Part shown: one piece after another, positions 1 through 10,822 of the stretch
How the letters are laid out: each line of letters opens with the position of its first letter
Position numbering within the stretch: the first letter of the stretch is position 1
Source of the DNA: Hypholoma sublateritium FD-334 SS-4
Taxonomy: Eukaryota > Basidiomycota > Agaricomycetes > Agaricales > Strophariaceae
Assembly (NCBI GenBank): GCA_000827495.1
Contig: KN817725.1
Coordinates: 1-39,916, forward strand
DNA length: 39,916 nucleotides
Reading direction: 5' to 3'
Position numbers and translations under genes: made by a program
Notes under the pieces: model-generated
What the model was told of the DNA's origin: nothing
Database searches by the model: none
The model's input: only the letters and a program-made list of their open reading frames with translations

Positions 1-1794
1 GATCTAACTGGCTATTCAGAGGATATCGAGCCAGAAATTGTACCACTTCAATCTCTGGGAATAGTGGATATCGACGGACAGGACATATCTTCTTCAGAGC
101 TAATGGCCCATGCGCTGAGCAACACATGTTCAAGATCAGCACCTGAGGACTTCAGAATACACCGGGGCAGTGCATTTATCAATGAATACGCTCGAGTAGA
201 TCCTAAAACGGGACTTCGAAACGATGGGGGGCCAGGCAATGCAAACCATTTGCTGGGAAGTTTCCCCACCCTGTTTCCATACGGAACAGGAGGACTAGAG
301 ACGGATCGGCCCATCAATGTTCCCTACGAAACACACGTTAGATGGACAATGCTATATGCAGACAGGAGGTTCCGAACCGATTATCAATTCCCGTTTCAAG
401 TGTTTGGAGTTATGCAAAAACGAGAAGTTTGCCGATCAGCAGTTCTACAAATGAAAAAAGGGAATTTTCAGCGGAACATGGACTTGATATCAACACTNAA
501 GAAAGCAGACCTTATGATAGCCAGCCAAGAAGAAACCAAAAATGTCCGGTTTTCCAATCCAGCAGTGCGAGCATTACGAGAAGAGCTCAGCGCTGTAAGA
601 ACAAGAGTCAAAGGAACGGATGAATCTAGACAGAGCGTTAGGTCAAAGATATGGGGCATGAACCTGTTATTCAACCCACCTAGTCTATGGGTAACAATAA
701 ACCCTGCGGATACTCAAGATCCAATCGCACAAGTATTCGCAGGAGCAGAGATAGACCTCAACGTCTTCTGTAATACCGCTGGGCCAGACCATAAAGAGCG
801 ATCAAGAAACATTGCCACAGATCCGTTAGCATCAGCGCAATATTTCCACTTCATTATCAAGTGTGTGATAGAAGTGTTATTTGGGATAAAAAAGCGAAAA
901 GAAGGACAGTTCAACAGAGAATATGGTGTTCTGGGAAAGGTTCAAAGTTATATTGGAACTGTTGAAGCACAAGGAAGAGGAACACTGCACCTGCATACGC
1001 TAATCTGGTTGAAAGATGCACCAACGGCAAAGGAGATGGTTGAAGCGCTGAAATCAGAAGAGTTTAGAATGAAGATGACAAATTACATTTGCTCTGTAAT
1101 CAAAGCAGACATTGAAGGGAAAACAAACGAGGAGGTCAAGAGCATACGCAAAGTGGCTGGAATATCATACTCACGGCCAGTCNATCTAAGGAATGGCAAC
1201 ATGGAGNCAGCGAAAAAGCAAGAAATGCAACTAGCAAGAGCGTTACAGTATCATGAATGCACTGCGGCAGCCTGTTTGAAGATCGTCAAGGGGAGGTTGC
1301 AATGCAAAAGAAGAGCACCATTTCCGAAGGCACCAAAAGACTGGGTGGACGAGGAAGGAAATTGGGGACCGAAGCGCATATGCGAGTATCTCAACAACTG
1401 GAATTCAACTATCATGAACTGCTTGAGATGCAACCACGATATCAAATTGATCATGAGCGGATCGGAAACAGCAACAATTACCTATTACATAACCAATTAT
1501 GCCACCAAAAAACAGCAGAGGTCGTCGAATACATCAGCACTCCTAGCAGACAGCATTGCGTTCAGTAAAGAAAAGGACAAGCGACAGAAAGACCTCAACC
1601 TTATAAACAAGAGGCTAATTCAGCGTTGTGCAAANTCATTAACAAGATATAGAGAATTCAGCGCCCCTGAAATCATGAGTTACATCATGGGTTACAAAGA
1701 TGTATATGAATCTCACCACTTCGTAACAATATTCTGGGATCCAGCTATGAGGAGCCTCAAAGAAGCATTTCCTGAACTACGAAAGAGCGGGTAA
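1..1794 (+). CDS. Helitron Rep (HUH endonuclease) segment, 5' partial
   Basis: This is the rolling-circle initiator part of the Helitron transposase. Counting from base 1, the HUH-type motif GTLHLHTLIW gives metal-binding His at about residues 330 and 332. The tyrosine region YYITNYATKK lies near residues 495-504, with Tyr495/496/500 as candidate nucleophiles. A cysteine-rich stretch lies between them. The frame stops at TAA 1792-1794, but homologous-looking sequence resumes one frame over from about 1791 to 1913, so a one-base frameshift (or consensus error) is likely at about 1790. Four codons contain N. The frame has no upstream start in the window. Confidence 0.85.
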   Translation, partial: DLTGYSEDIEPEIVPLQSLGIVDIDGQDISSSELMAHALSNTCSRSAPEDFRIHRGSAFINEYARVDPKTGLRNDGGPGNANHLLGSFPTLFPYGTGGLETDRPINVPYETHVRWTMLYADRRFRTDYQFPFQVFGVMQKREVCRSAVLQMKKGNFQRNMDLISTXKKADLMIASQEETKNVRFSNPAVRALREELSAVRTRVKGTDESRQSVRSKIWGMNLLFNPPSLWVTINPADTQDPIAQVFAGAEIDLNVFCNTAGPDHKERSRNIATDPLASAQYFHFIIKCVIEVLFGIKKRKEGQFNREYGVLGKVQSYIGTVEAQGRGTLHLHTLIWLKDAPTAKEMVEALKSEEFRMKMTNYICSVIKADIEGKTNEEVKSIRKVAGISYSRPVXLRNGNMEXAKKQEMQLARALQYHECTAAACLKIVKGRLQCKRRAPFPKAPKDWVDEEGNWGPKRICEYLNNWNSTIMNCLRCNHDIKLIMSGSETATITYYITNYATKKQQRSSNTSALLADSIAFSKEKDKRQKDLNLINKRLIQRCAXSLTRYREFSAPEIMSYIMGYKDVYESHHFVTIFWDPAMRSLKEAFPELRKSG

Positions 1795-3078
1795 GCAAAG
1801 AACAAGTANGTGATGGAANATNCAAGGAACTCACTATNATTACAATCAGATATTTCAACAGCAAAGAGATAGCAGATCTAGACGCAAAGAAGAGGCTCGC
1901 AAAAGAACAGGAAGTAAGAATATATATTAAACTAGTAATGAAATGCTAATGAACGAAATGGCTTCAGGAATCAACGGCAACCATACATCTAGCCGATGAC
2001 TCAATAGTGTTGAAAGACCAACTGCGAGACTATCAGTACCGCGGAAACNCTNTGGAGGAAATGTCTTTCTTAGATTATATGTTGAACACATACGAAGGGA
2101 AAAAAAGCACATACCAAGACAGTAATGAGGAAGAAGAAAACGAAGGCCAACCTGTAGAATCAACNGTAAAGAAAGGAAGGCCTCCTAATGCAAGATTTCC
2201 GTACCAAGCTGAGGCGAAAAAAGGAGCCAGCTGCCGAATAATGCGCACTCAAGGACACGAGACATTGCCTAGATTTGTAGGCAAATGGTTCAGCCGAAAT
2301 GACTGTGAACATCAACAAGAGATAGACACGTACCATGCCAGCATGTTGATGCTCCTGAAACCTTGGCGCAAATTATGCCAACTAAAGGAAGAAAACGAGA
2401 CATTCAAATACAACTTTGACAAAATGATACAGTCGGCAGGAAGAAATACGCTCACAGTGATAGAGAACATTCAGTACTACCATGAATGCTCAGACGGAGC
2501 NAAAGCAAGGCGCGAACAGGAACGACAAGGCATAGGAGCAGCAGTTGAATGTGAATTGATGGTGGAGGAATCCGAACTGATGGAATATGAGCAAAGAAAC
2601 CAAAGAGGAGAGGAAGAGGATCACGATGTGACAGAGGAAGACATAGACATGGCCAAAAAAACCAGAATCCCTCAACGCGAGCGAATATTCGGCGAGCTGG
2701 CAATAATAGAAGCGTACGATGCCGGAATATTCCACGATACATATACAGACGCAAGCGCATGGAAGGAACTGGCNAGGGTTGCAGATGGGATAAATGAATT
2801 AATCATCATCAAGACCTGGGAAAAACAGTTAAAAGAAACCACAAGGAATCAAGTAAAAGAACAAGGCAGAATCGATTTAATGGAGCAAAGGGAAACGGAA
2901 GACAAGGAACAGAAAACGCGAAGAAAAGGAAAAGAAAAAGAGCCAGTTATCGAACAAGAGTCTGCAAAAACAAACCAGCAAGGAACAGAAAAGCAGCGGA
3001 AAAAATTATCAATGCTGAACACAGAGCAAAGAAGGGCTCACGACATGGTAGAAAGGCGACTAATTGACTATATTACCA
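1791..3078 (+). CDS. Helitron RepHel linker segment
   Basis: This segment joins the Rep and helicase parts. After the frame change at about 1790, the sequence to 1913 reads on (…KEIADLDAKKRLAKEQE), with N bases. A 54-bp GT-AG intron, 1914-1967, joins in phase 0 to an open frame from 1968 (ESTATIHLADDS…) through LKDQLRDYQYRG and FLDYMLNTYE, which resemble the usual Helitron region between the two domains. The C-terminal half is very acidic and basic (E/K/Q-rich). A 41-bp GTAAGT..CAAG intron, 3079-3119, joins in phase 1 to the helicase. The domain assignment rests on order and family resemblance. Confidence 0.65.
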
Positions 3079-3119
3079 GTAAGTAAGGTCACGGAAAANG
3101 AATAACATGGACTTACAAG

Positions 3120-4654
3120 ATCAAATAGTGAACGAACACAACAGAGTCCCGCTCCGAATGATAATCCTAGGACCAGGAGGAACCGGCAAATCGATGCTTA
3201 TAAGCGCGATAACAGAGACATTTGAATACTATGGCAAAGAAGATATACTGTCAAAATGTGCAACCACTGGAATAGCGGCATCGGACATTGGAGGGAAAAC
3301 AGTGCATTCATGGGCAGGACTATCNATAAATATTCCCAAAGGCGATGATTGGCAGGCAAAGGCTAGTTCNACAACAAGTCAGAAACGAAGAGTTAATATT
3401 GAAGGGAAAGAATTCACCATAATCGATGAGATTTCGATGGCCGACAAAGTAACCCTGTACTGTTTATCTGAGGTGGTCGGGTCAGCAAGAGCAAAGGATT
3501 TCAAAGGAAGCGCAGAGGATCCTTTTGGAGGGATGAACGTGATTCTCGCAGGCGATTTCCACCAATTCCCNCCAGTGGGAAATGCATCAGGCGCGTTATA
3601 CGTGGAAAAAGAAGATGATAGCGCAAGAGCAAAGATAGGACGAGAAGTGTTCAAACAATTTGAGANNGTGGTCATACTTACAGAACAAATACGGGTGAAA
3701 GACGAGGGGTGGACAGAAATGCTAGACAAGCTACGCATTGGAGAGTGTACCCACGAAGATATAGAAGAGATCAACAAACTCGTGCTATCACACCCTGAAT
3801 GTGAGAAACCCGATTTCCAACAAGAACCCTGGAGCAATGCGGTGTTAGTGACATCAAGACACGCAGTCAGAGAACAATGGAACGAACATTCAACAATCAA
3901 ACACAGTATCATGACAGGAAATATCAGATACAGCGTAAAAGCGGAAGATTTGGACAGAGACACTAAAAAAGAGCCATCAATGGAAGCGAGATTAGCGGTG
4001 GCAGAACTGGAAGCAAAGCAAACGGGCAAACTGAAGGATGAAATACAACTGACGGTAGGAATGAAAGCCATGGTGCTGCTGAACCTGGCAACGGAGGCAG
4101 ATATAGCAAACGGAACAAGAGGGGAAATAAAGGAGATTATCCTAGATGACAGAGAAGATCAGAACATAAAACCCGAAGATGGACATGTGAACTTACAATA
4201 TCCGCCTGTAATGATCTTATTCAAACCAGACAANGGCACCAACATACACTTCGATGGGATAACACCAGGANTGATACCAATCACTCCTTCAGAAGCATCA
4301 TTCACGGCACAACGAAAAGGGAAAGGGAATAAAACGTACAAGATAAAAAGGAGGCAGTATGCCATTACGCCAGGATATGCGTTCACAGACTACAAATCGC
4401 AAGGCCAGACAATAGANCATGTCGTGGTGGACATCGGGAAGCCACCAACAGGCCAACTTTCTCCGTTCGGCGCATACGTGGCACTTTCCAGAAGCCGCGG
4501 AAGAGACACAATAAGGCTGCTGCGCGAGTTCGACGAGGAACTATTCCAGCACCACCCATCCGAGCATCTGCGGAAAGACATGATCAGACTGGAGGGATTA
4601 AACGAACGAACGAAGCAAGAACATATGAAGAGCAATAACTCACAGCAANGTTGA
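3120..4654 (+). CDS. Helitron PIF1-like helicase segment
   Basis: This is a superfamily 1B DNA helicase of the PIF1 type, which unwinds DNA during Helitron transposition. Visible motifs in order are Walker A GPGGTGKS (about 3170-3193), motif Ia around CATTGIAASDIGGKTVHSWAG, Walker B TIIDEISM, motif III LAGDFHQF, the late motif TDYKSQGQT and the C-terminal YVALSRSRGRDTIRLL. The frame is open to a stop at 4652-4654. It probably joins the upstream linker through the 41-bp intron 3079-3119; a local ATG at 3107 lies inside that intron. Several codons contain N but no frame break was seen. Confidence 0.9.
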
Positions 4655-5368
4655 TAGCAAGCGTTAGGGGAGTGTAAAGGATGACGTGAGAGTGGAAGCG
4701 ATCAGACATGGCGTATCAGTAGTATTTGGGTGTGTAGCGACAAAGGCATCAGAAGCAAACACAACCCGTAAAAGTGCACATAACATTTCTGAAAAGCTCG
4801 CAGTAAGATAGTATTTGGCCATGTGTGTAAGGAAAGCTATTACCATATATAGGTCATTCAGAAGGAGGGGAACCTTACTTACAGCAAGGCCACACACAAC
4901 TCACGTTATTCCCATGCCTCAGCTCCTGACAGTGAGGCCCAAATTGACGGGACGCCATCATGATGTATACAATAATACAGAGGTCACCATAGTCAGTCGC
5001 TTATGTCAATCAGCACCCACTGGGGTCTGTTGGTATACATAAATGACAACTGGGCCGGGGGTTCAGAAGTTTTCCATCGCGATCGACCAGACGTTGGACC
5101 CACATACTCTTGTGGGTACAGTTACATACCTGACCGAAAACGCATATGGAAAATCGGCAAACGGCATCGAAAATCTCACTCATGCGATGTAGTGACAGCA
5201 CACAATAACACACATGCCAGAATAGAAAGTTCGTCCCAGCCGCGACTAGTGCCACCTAAGTATTCTACCCAAATTCTACCCTCTACTTTTAACATACTTT
5301 TTCGCCTCTAATTTTCCTGGGCGCTCACAAGACGACTATCCATACAAGGAATAACCGATTATTTTCAT
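4655..5368. other. Helitron tail / intergenic, no gene seen
   Basis: No gene is supported here. The segment holds the untranslated tail of the Helitron and the upstream region of the F-box gene. A perfect 7-bp hairpin sits at 5098-5117 (ACCCACA, 6-nt loop, TGTGGGT), with CTGA 13 bases later. A CTAGT lies near 5235 but has no hairpin before it. A 30-bp word at 4900-4929 recurs at 8065-8094 with 3 mismatches. Confidence 0.5.
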
Positions 5369-7105
5369 ATGGATTCGATCCTTCCCGCGGAGCTGTTTGC
5401 TACTATTGCTTCATTCCTTCCTCTATCGCTTTGCACCTCCACGTTGCTATCATTGGCGCTTGCAAACCACGAGCTTTGCAAAATGGCCCTTCCACTTCTC
5501 TATGAGCGCCTTATCCTCAAGAACGAAAACGATGCACTTGCTGTGTTTCGCAAGATACTTGACGACCCACCGCGCGGATTGGCCGTCAAGGGACTGTATG
5601 TCATGTCCAGTCTCTCTCTTTCGACTAGGAAGGGAGAAAATGAATTCGACGTCGTCACTGGAATTCGAAGAATTGTTGAGCAGGGACTGTTGCCGCGGCT
5701 CTCGGTATTGGGAATTTATCTAACACAGCATTGGAACGCTGACCAGAAAATCCGTTATGGCTGCTTACCCACCAAGTTTTGGAAAGATCTACGAAGCCAA
5801 TGTCCCCGATTACGAGAAATCATATTGCGGAATGTGAGGGACGCTGAGGACCAGCCCGGATTGCATAACAGGACTATCATTGACGACATGAGTCTATTCC
5901 CTGTATGTCGTATTATTTTCGCCTTAAGTACTGCGGCGTGCTCAGGCTCAGATTATATCAGGAGCTTTCAACGCTTAGTTTATACCTTCGAGAGGAGCTT
6001 TTGTCAAATCCTGTCGAAGAAAAGCTTCTTACAACCATGTCGCACCTTGCTCCGTCGTTGGAAAGGCTCACCTTGGGGGGGATGGGAGAGATTCCAGATG
6101 CGAACCTAATTATGCGCTTTCATTTCCCCAATCTGAAGTCAATAAAGCTGTCCGAGTTCTGCGCCTTCCGCGACGGAAGAGAAGCAATGAGATTTTGGAG
6201 GCGGCATCCAAAGATAGAGTGTATATCGATAATGGAATGCATGGGACGCTGGTTCACAAACGAAGCGGACTCCACACTGTTGCCTAAACTCCGGCATTTG
6301 AAGGTGAGCACACACTTTGTCCAATTTGTTGAGATATCCTGACCTGAAATAGGCCAATTTTACGGACGTGCGAGCATTAGCTCCGATTCTTCATCGTCTT
6401 GACAGTCTATCCATCACGAAAAGCATAAATGCACAAATACCTTACCTCCTCCGCGCAGTGATTCCGAACGGACTTCCCGGCCTGAAGAGCCTGGAGTTCG
6501 ACCAAAATGCAAGTTCCAACTTGATGAGAGACTTGCGCAGGATAGAAGGTGCTCTGTGGTACGAGAAGCCAGATGGAACTTTTTGCGCTGCAAAAACGTT
6601 AAAGGAAACAGAAAGATTAATAACCGACAATTTCATGCATTCTATTGTAAGGAGCGTACCAAATCTAGAAGAGCTCGCGATACATTATCCATGTTTCTTC
6701 CCAGAGCGCTTGGTACGTGCTCCGCCTTAGGGATTATCATTTCATTATTAATTCACGTACCAACCCACCCTACAGGCCATCATGTCTCCGTACTTGTCAG
6801 AACTTCCCTCGTTGCAGCGATTCTACACAAGAGGATTTCATCTTGAGAAGGATCAATACCCCTTGCTGGCCGGGACTGCAGAAAAGGTGGATGAATTTCT
6901 CGCCGTCACAAAGACATTAGCGGAGATTTCCCCCCGGCTCAATATGGTGACAAGTATGTCGGCTGAAGTACTTCCCTATCTTGCCGCGAAGATCGACCGA
7001 AATTCTGAGGGCGAAGTACGGGCGGTCAGAAGAGTTGCCGGTGTGGGTCTGCGGATTCCCGAAGACGAACTTGACCCATTCCCTTTCAATCCAAACGGGC
7101 CCTAA
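5369..7105 (+). CDS. F-box/LRR-like protein (4 exons)
   Basis: The gene encodes a 521-residue protein whose start, MDSILPAELFATIASFLPL, looks like an F-box. Leucine-rich spaced segments follow (SLERLTLGGM, NLKSIKLSEF, GLKSLEFDQN, NLEELAIHYP), as in the large Agaricomycete F-box/LRR family. Such proteins are usually substrate adaptors of SCF ubiquitin ligases; here that role is inferred only. Exons are 5369-5902, 5962-6303, 6353-6712 and 6776-7105. All three introns (59, 49, 63 bp) are GT-AG and phase 0, and the joined frame is open to TAA. The start is the first ATG of the frame. It lies downstream of the Helitron on the same strand. No target can be named. Confidence 0.8.
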
Positions 7106-7221
7106 TCACACCACACCTGTAGTGTCAGAGAATAATTTCATTTTGTTTTACCGGACATACATATGTATTTATCAGTATTGCTGACTATAAAATTTCGCGA
7201 ATTGGCACGTAAAGCTTCGAA

Positions 7222-7415
7222 CGCCTTAATGTGATATTGTCGGGGAATGTTCACGCAGGTCTAGATCCACGGAAGTTGAGCATGTCGTTGGCCATGTCCA
7301 TTACCTGCACTTGGAAGAACCTCCAGTCACTTCGTTCCACCGCACGTCAACGGACGCAGGCCACTCCCGCGCCGCGGACGGCGCGAACGCGCTCGACTAA
7401 GAGAAATCGATACGG
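7222..7415 (-). pseudogene. Relic of fruit-body-type gene last exon
   Basis: This stretch is a degraded copy of the last exon of the gene at 8287-9976, on the same strand. Three blocks align: near 7245-7330 with 8318-8400 (the part coding …LSFHGG… and FFQVQVTAV), the block with CCGCACGTCAACGGACGCAGG with its counterpart near 8450, and a block ending near 7415. The copy has internal deletions and no usable frame. It is a remnant of a tandem duplication or of an old insertion of the 3' end. Confidence 0.7.
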
Positions 7416-8286
7416 TCCGGCCTACTAGACGCCCTTGGTGGCGATGGTTCGCGGGAGGGAGGGGGTATCGCTCTGGACGGTGCCTCGTGGTTGCAGGACC
7501 TATAAAAGAAGGTAGAAGACGAAAATGAATGTGGTGCATGGTCAATGCGCGAGTATGTGCATGACATACCTAGTATTTAGTACTCCACACAACGCATACA
7601 GCGGATACACACCCCCGCTCATCCAGCAAACGTGAGCTGCGGCCATTCAATGCGTTCCGCGTGATCTGCGAATGAACAGGTGAGGCCCCGAATATTCGAG
7701 CCGCTGAGGGATTGGGAGGCCATAAAAATCCAGTAGCAGCTCTGGAGGGGTGCGCCCCTCTGCTATTGCAGATGTTTGAGCGCGATAAGGATGGTGGAAA
7801 CAAATGGGGCCCAGAAACTGACCATACCTTGAAGTTCTACGCCCAGTGCGCCGCCTCCCCTATACACCCGACAGGTGATATCGATGCACTGTTGCCGTTC
7901 CGCACAGTAGTTTCGGAGGAGCCGCGTGTGCGAGATGTGGAGGGCCCAAATCTTGGTGTTAAGCCGCTGATAGCGCTGAGCAGGCAGACGACATGCATGC
8001 AAACATGTCTGCGCAGTCGGTTCAAAAGGTAAGGGGAGCCTGTTGAGGGAAACTGCACAATAATCTCATGTTATTCCCACGCTTCAGCTCCTGATCTTTA
8101 TTTCCCCAAATGTTGCCCACCTCTTGCCCACCTCCTCGCTCTGATGGAAATTTCGTATACCTAAGTCTTTACCGATTATCTATCAAGCAATCATTTATCC
8201 AAACTGCCCCGGATCACATCACACGTATAGACCGAGACGAGAACTTCAATGATTCATTTGCTCTAGCCAACCTCTATCCCGACACG
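7416..8286. other. Intergenic, no gene recognised
   Basis: Only short, uncharacterised frames occur here, such as 7712-8032 (+), which has no recognisable motif. The 30-bp word at 8065-8094 matches 4900-4929. The right edge is the 3' flank of the minus-strand secreted protein. Confidence 0.5.
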
Positions 8287-9976
8287 TTACGCCAGGAACA
8301 CCGTAATGTCGTCGAGGAACGTCCACGCAGGCGCGGCTCCTCCGTGGAAGCTGAGCACGTCGTTGCCCACCGCCGTCACCTGCACCTGGAAGAACTCCCA
8401 GTTGCTGAACCCAGGACGGATCGTCTGTACAGTCGCCCCGTTCCACTGCACGTCGACGAACGCAGGCTGCTCCTGCTCCGGCGGTGAAAACGCGCTCGCC
8501 TGGAAGAAACCGATGCTGTACTTCTGTCCCGCACGCGTTGCAAGGGGCGTGGCGGGTGTGAGCGTGCCCGCGAGCGCGTCGAATCCATTCGCGGAGCCGA
8601 GCAGCGCGACTGCGTTACCGGAGTGTGCAAATGGGGGGTAGAAGAAGATCGTCGCGTCATCGATGCCATCATCCACGCTCGTCCCCGTCCAGGTGGCGTC
8701 GCTGGTGTCATAGCAGAAGTCGGCGCATTCAGTGAAGTCCTCAAAGCCGCCGTCGATAACGAGGTTGGTGCGCTTGTAGCCCCGAGAGAAAGTCACCTGG
8801 AGGTCGCCCTGGCCGGTGTTGACTGCGCTGGAGGCATTCGCTGGAATGAAATACTGTAGGACCATCGTGTCATGAAGTTAAAGCCATGAAAACGAGGTAA
8901 CTTGACTCACCATGCTGCAGGTGTACGTTGTTGGCACCCCATCTACAACAGCGCGCCAGATGTTAAAGTATTGGCAAGCACCGCCCTGACTATCTGCACC
9001 GCGGCTGCTGCACTGCTGAGCACACGCCCCGGCGTCGTACTGGTCGAGGAAGGCGAAGCCCATATACTATTAAAAGTAATCAATGATTGCTTCCAATTCT
9101 CAAGTTCGAAGAAATTTACGCCGGGTGCATTATTTGCGCCATCGATGGGCCCAAATACAAGCTCGTAGCCTTCAGGCGTTTCCGGCTCGACTAGGATTGC
9201 AGATGAATAACCGCAGCTTTGCTGAATATAAGTGAGTCCGGTAGGCTTAGTCGCGAGCTGTTTTCCACCGGAGTCAGTCTTCTCGGCGGCCATGTGGGTG
9301 TCCGAAAACGCCGCGCATTTCAGGTTTGAGTTCGACGCATCCAAATCCGGATTGTTGTGTTCGTAGAACAGGTTGACAAATACTGGAACGGCAGATAGAT
9401 TTTCGTCAAGCATGGATCGCGACACAAAAGTGGGTGTAGAACCATACCGCAAGCAGAAATGCTGTCGCAGAACGCAAGGCAGGCATCGATATTGTAGGTC
9501 GAATTGTCCACGGTGGTGAAAGTCAGATATCCAGTCCCTCGGATGGAGGCGTCGCGATCGTCGGGGCCCGTACCGGTTCCGTTGAAGACAAGTGTATATT
9601 TCTCTGGGCTACGGCGATCGAGTGCACCAGGAACAAATGCACGACGAATCGTTGTCGATGACACTGGAGACAAGAGTTCGCCGTCGACGGCGGTTACGGA
9701 TGTGTCGTTCACAGGCTGATTGGGAGGGCCTGTGGCAGTCGACTTTTGGTCAATCGTCTGGGCAGTGGCGAAGATTGCATCTGCATCCGTGTTCGAACCA
9801 GTGGTATTGAGCGCAGCCGATCGGTCGAACCATTTACCCTGTGCGCCTGGCGGGACGACAGTGGAGGCGAGAGCTAAAGACAATTCATTGTCAGCAGTCG
9901 CTCGCAGCAGAGTGTATCCGATCGCACCTGAGGCAGCTGCAACAAACGAAACGGTGGAGAGGCATTTTAGAAGCAT
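8287..9976 (-). CDS. Secreted fruit-body-type protein (4 exons)
   Basis: This is a 504-residue predicted extracellular protein of unknown function. It starts with a signal-like stretch (MLLKCLSTVSFVAAASGAIG). Two cysteine-rich segments reminiscent of small Apple/PAN-like modules follow (IDACLAFCDSISAC…, then DAGACAQQCSSRGAD…CQYFNIW). A C-terminal β-sandwich-like region (NLVIDGGFEDFTE … WEFFQVQVTAVGND … FLDDITVFLA) resembles a carbohydrate- or galactose-binding fold. I recall this architecture from Agaricomycete proteins labelled fruit-body specific; the role is not established here. Exons on the minus strand are 9976-9448, 9382-9120, 9066-8911 and 8853-8287. Introns of 65, 53 and 57 bp are GT-AG in phases 1, 0 and 0. 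Asn-X-Ser/Thr sites are frequent in the N-terminal half. A TATA-like element lies upstream. Confidence 0.8.
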
Positions 9977-10021
9977 AGCGAAGAGGGAAGGCGAACGAAG
10001 GAGGGCTTACACAGAAACTGG

Positions 10022-10030
10022 TCTTTATAG
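10022..10030 (-). promoter_or_regulatory. TATA-like box of secreted protein gene
   Basis: The minus strand reads CTATAAAGA here, about 46-54 bases upstream of the start codon at 9976, in the position expected for a core promoter. This rests on position and sequence only. Confidence 0.5.
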
Positions 10031-10822
10031 CGCCTTTGGCCCAGCTACCATATTCCTTCTCCCGCCCGCGAGGCAGCCTTCGTTCTGATTACGCCTCGCT
10101 ATTCCCTTGAGCCAATGGATACTAGTAAGAACGTAAGTCGATGATACGCGTAATTGTAACTTCCGTAGCCTCGGAAGGGGAATCAGGGAACAGGCAGTAC
10201 GCCACTTGCGCTTTCGAAGTAGCGAAGGGACCACTCATGGGCATGAGGAATCGCCATCCGTGGAATACTTCTGGCGGACTCAGAAACACACCATTGAGAC
10301 TCGAATTAAGGCGGCTCGTTGCCTGGTTTAAATAAGAATAACATTGTTCCGGGAAGAAAATGGTAGTGAGATGGTGGTGGTGGTGGTTCGGAGCAGGTTG
10401 AAGTGTGCATTCACCCGGCTCGGTCCGTGTACGCCGTTTACATAATTCCGCCGGAATTCAAATAAGTCGTCGCCGAGTCGTCGCGCTCACTGGCACTTCG
10501 TTCTTCCAACTTCTATTAGGTTTCTCGGAAAAACTAACAAGATCAATGACAAGATGATGATCCTCGAGGCCTTCAAAATACCTCTAGACGACCTCTAGCG
10601 CTACCTACTTGGAAGTTGAATGCCACGCGACATGTATTTCATGGACAAGGATTGGATATCGGATGCTGAAGCATAAACGCTGCATAGTAAGGTCATCTGT
10701 TTTCTCAATCATACTACTAGTAACAAAATGGCACACAGGGCGTAGAACTGAGAAATCGGGTCATATGTCTAACAAATACACCCTCGCCGAGGTTGAACGA
10801 GGAGCGTTCAACATATAACCGC
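10031..10822. other. Intergenic, no gene; short GGT/GTG microsatellite
   Basis: No gene is supported between the secreted-protein promoter and the 3' end of the catalase-like gene. A short GTG/GGT-type simple repeat lies at about 10370-10386. Open frames are short and lack recognisable motifs. Confidence 0.5.

Larger units (their letters stand above)
1..4654 (+). mobile_element. Helitron, RepHel coding part, truncated at window start
   Basis: This is the coding part of an autonomous Helitron. The reading frame is already open at base 1, so the left end and N-terminus lie outside the window. A Rep/HUH endonuclease segment is followed by a linker and then a PIF1-family helicase, the order expected for RepHel. 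Many N bases occur here. The 3' end was not located with confidence; RepHel coding ends at 4654 and the next gene starts at 5369. Fungal Helitrons end in a short hairpin followed by CTRR, and only one weak candidate was found (5098-5133). Confidence 0.9.

Noticed and set aside
5230..5240. CTAGT near 5235 as the Helitron terminus
   Set aside because: No hairpin precedes it within the expected distance.
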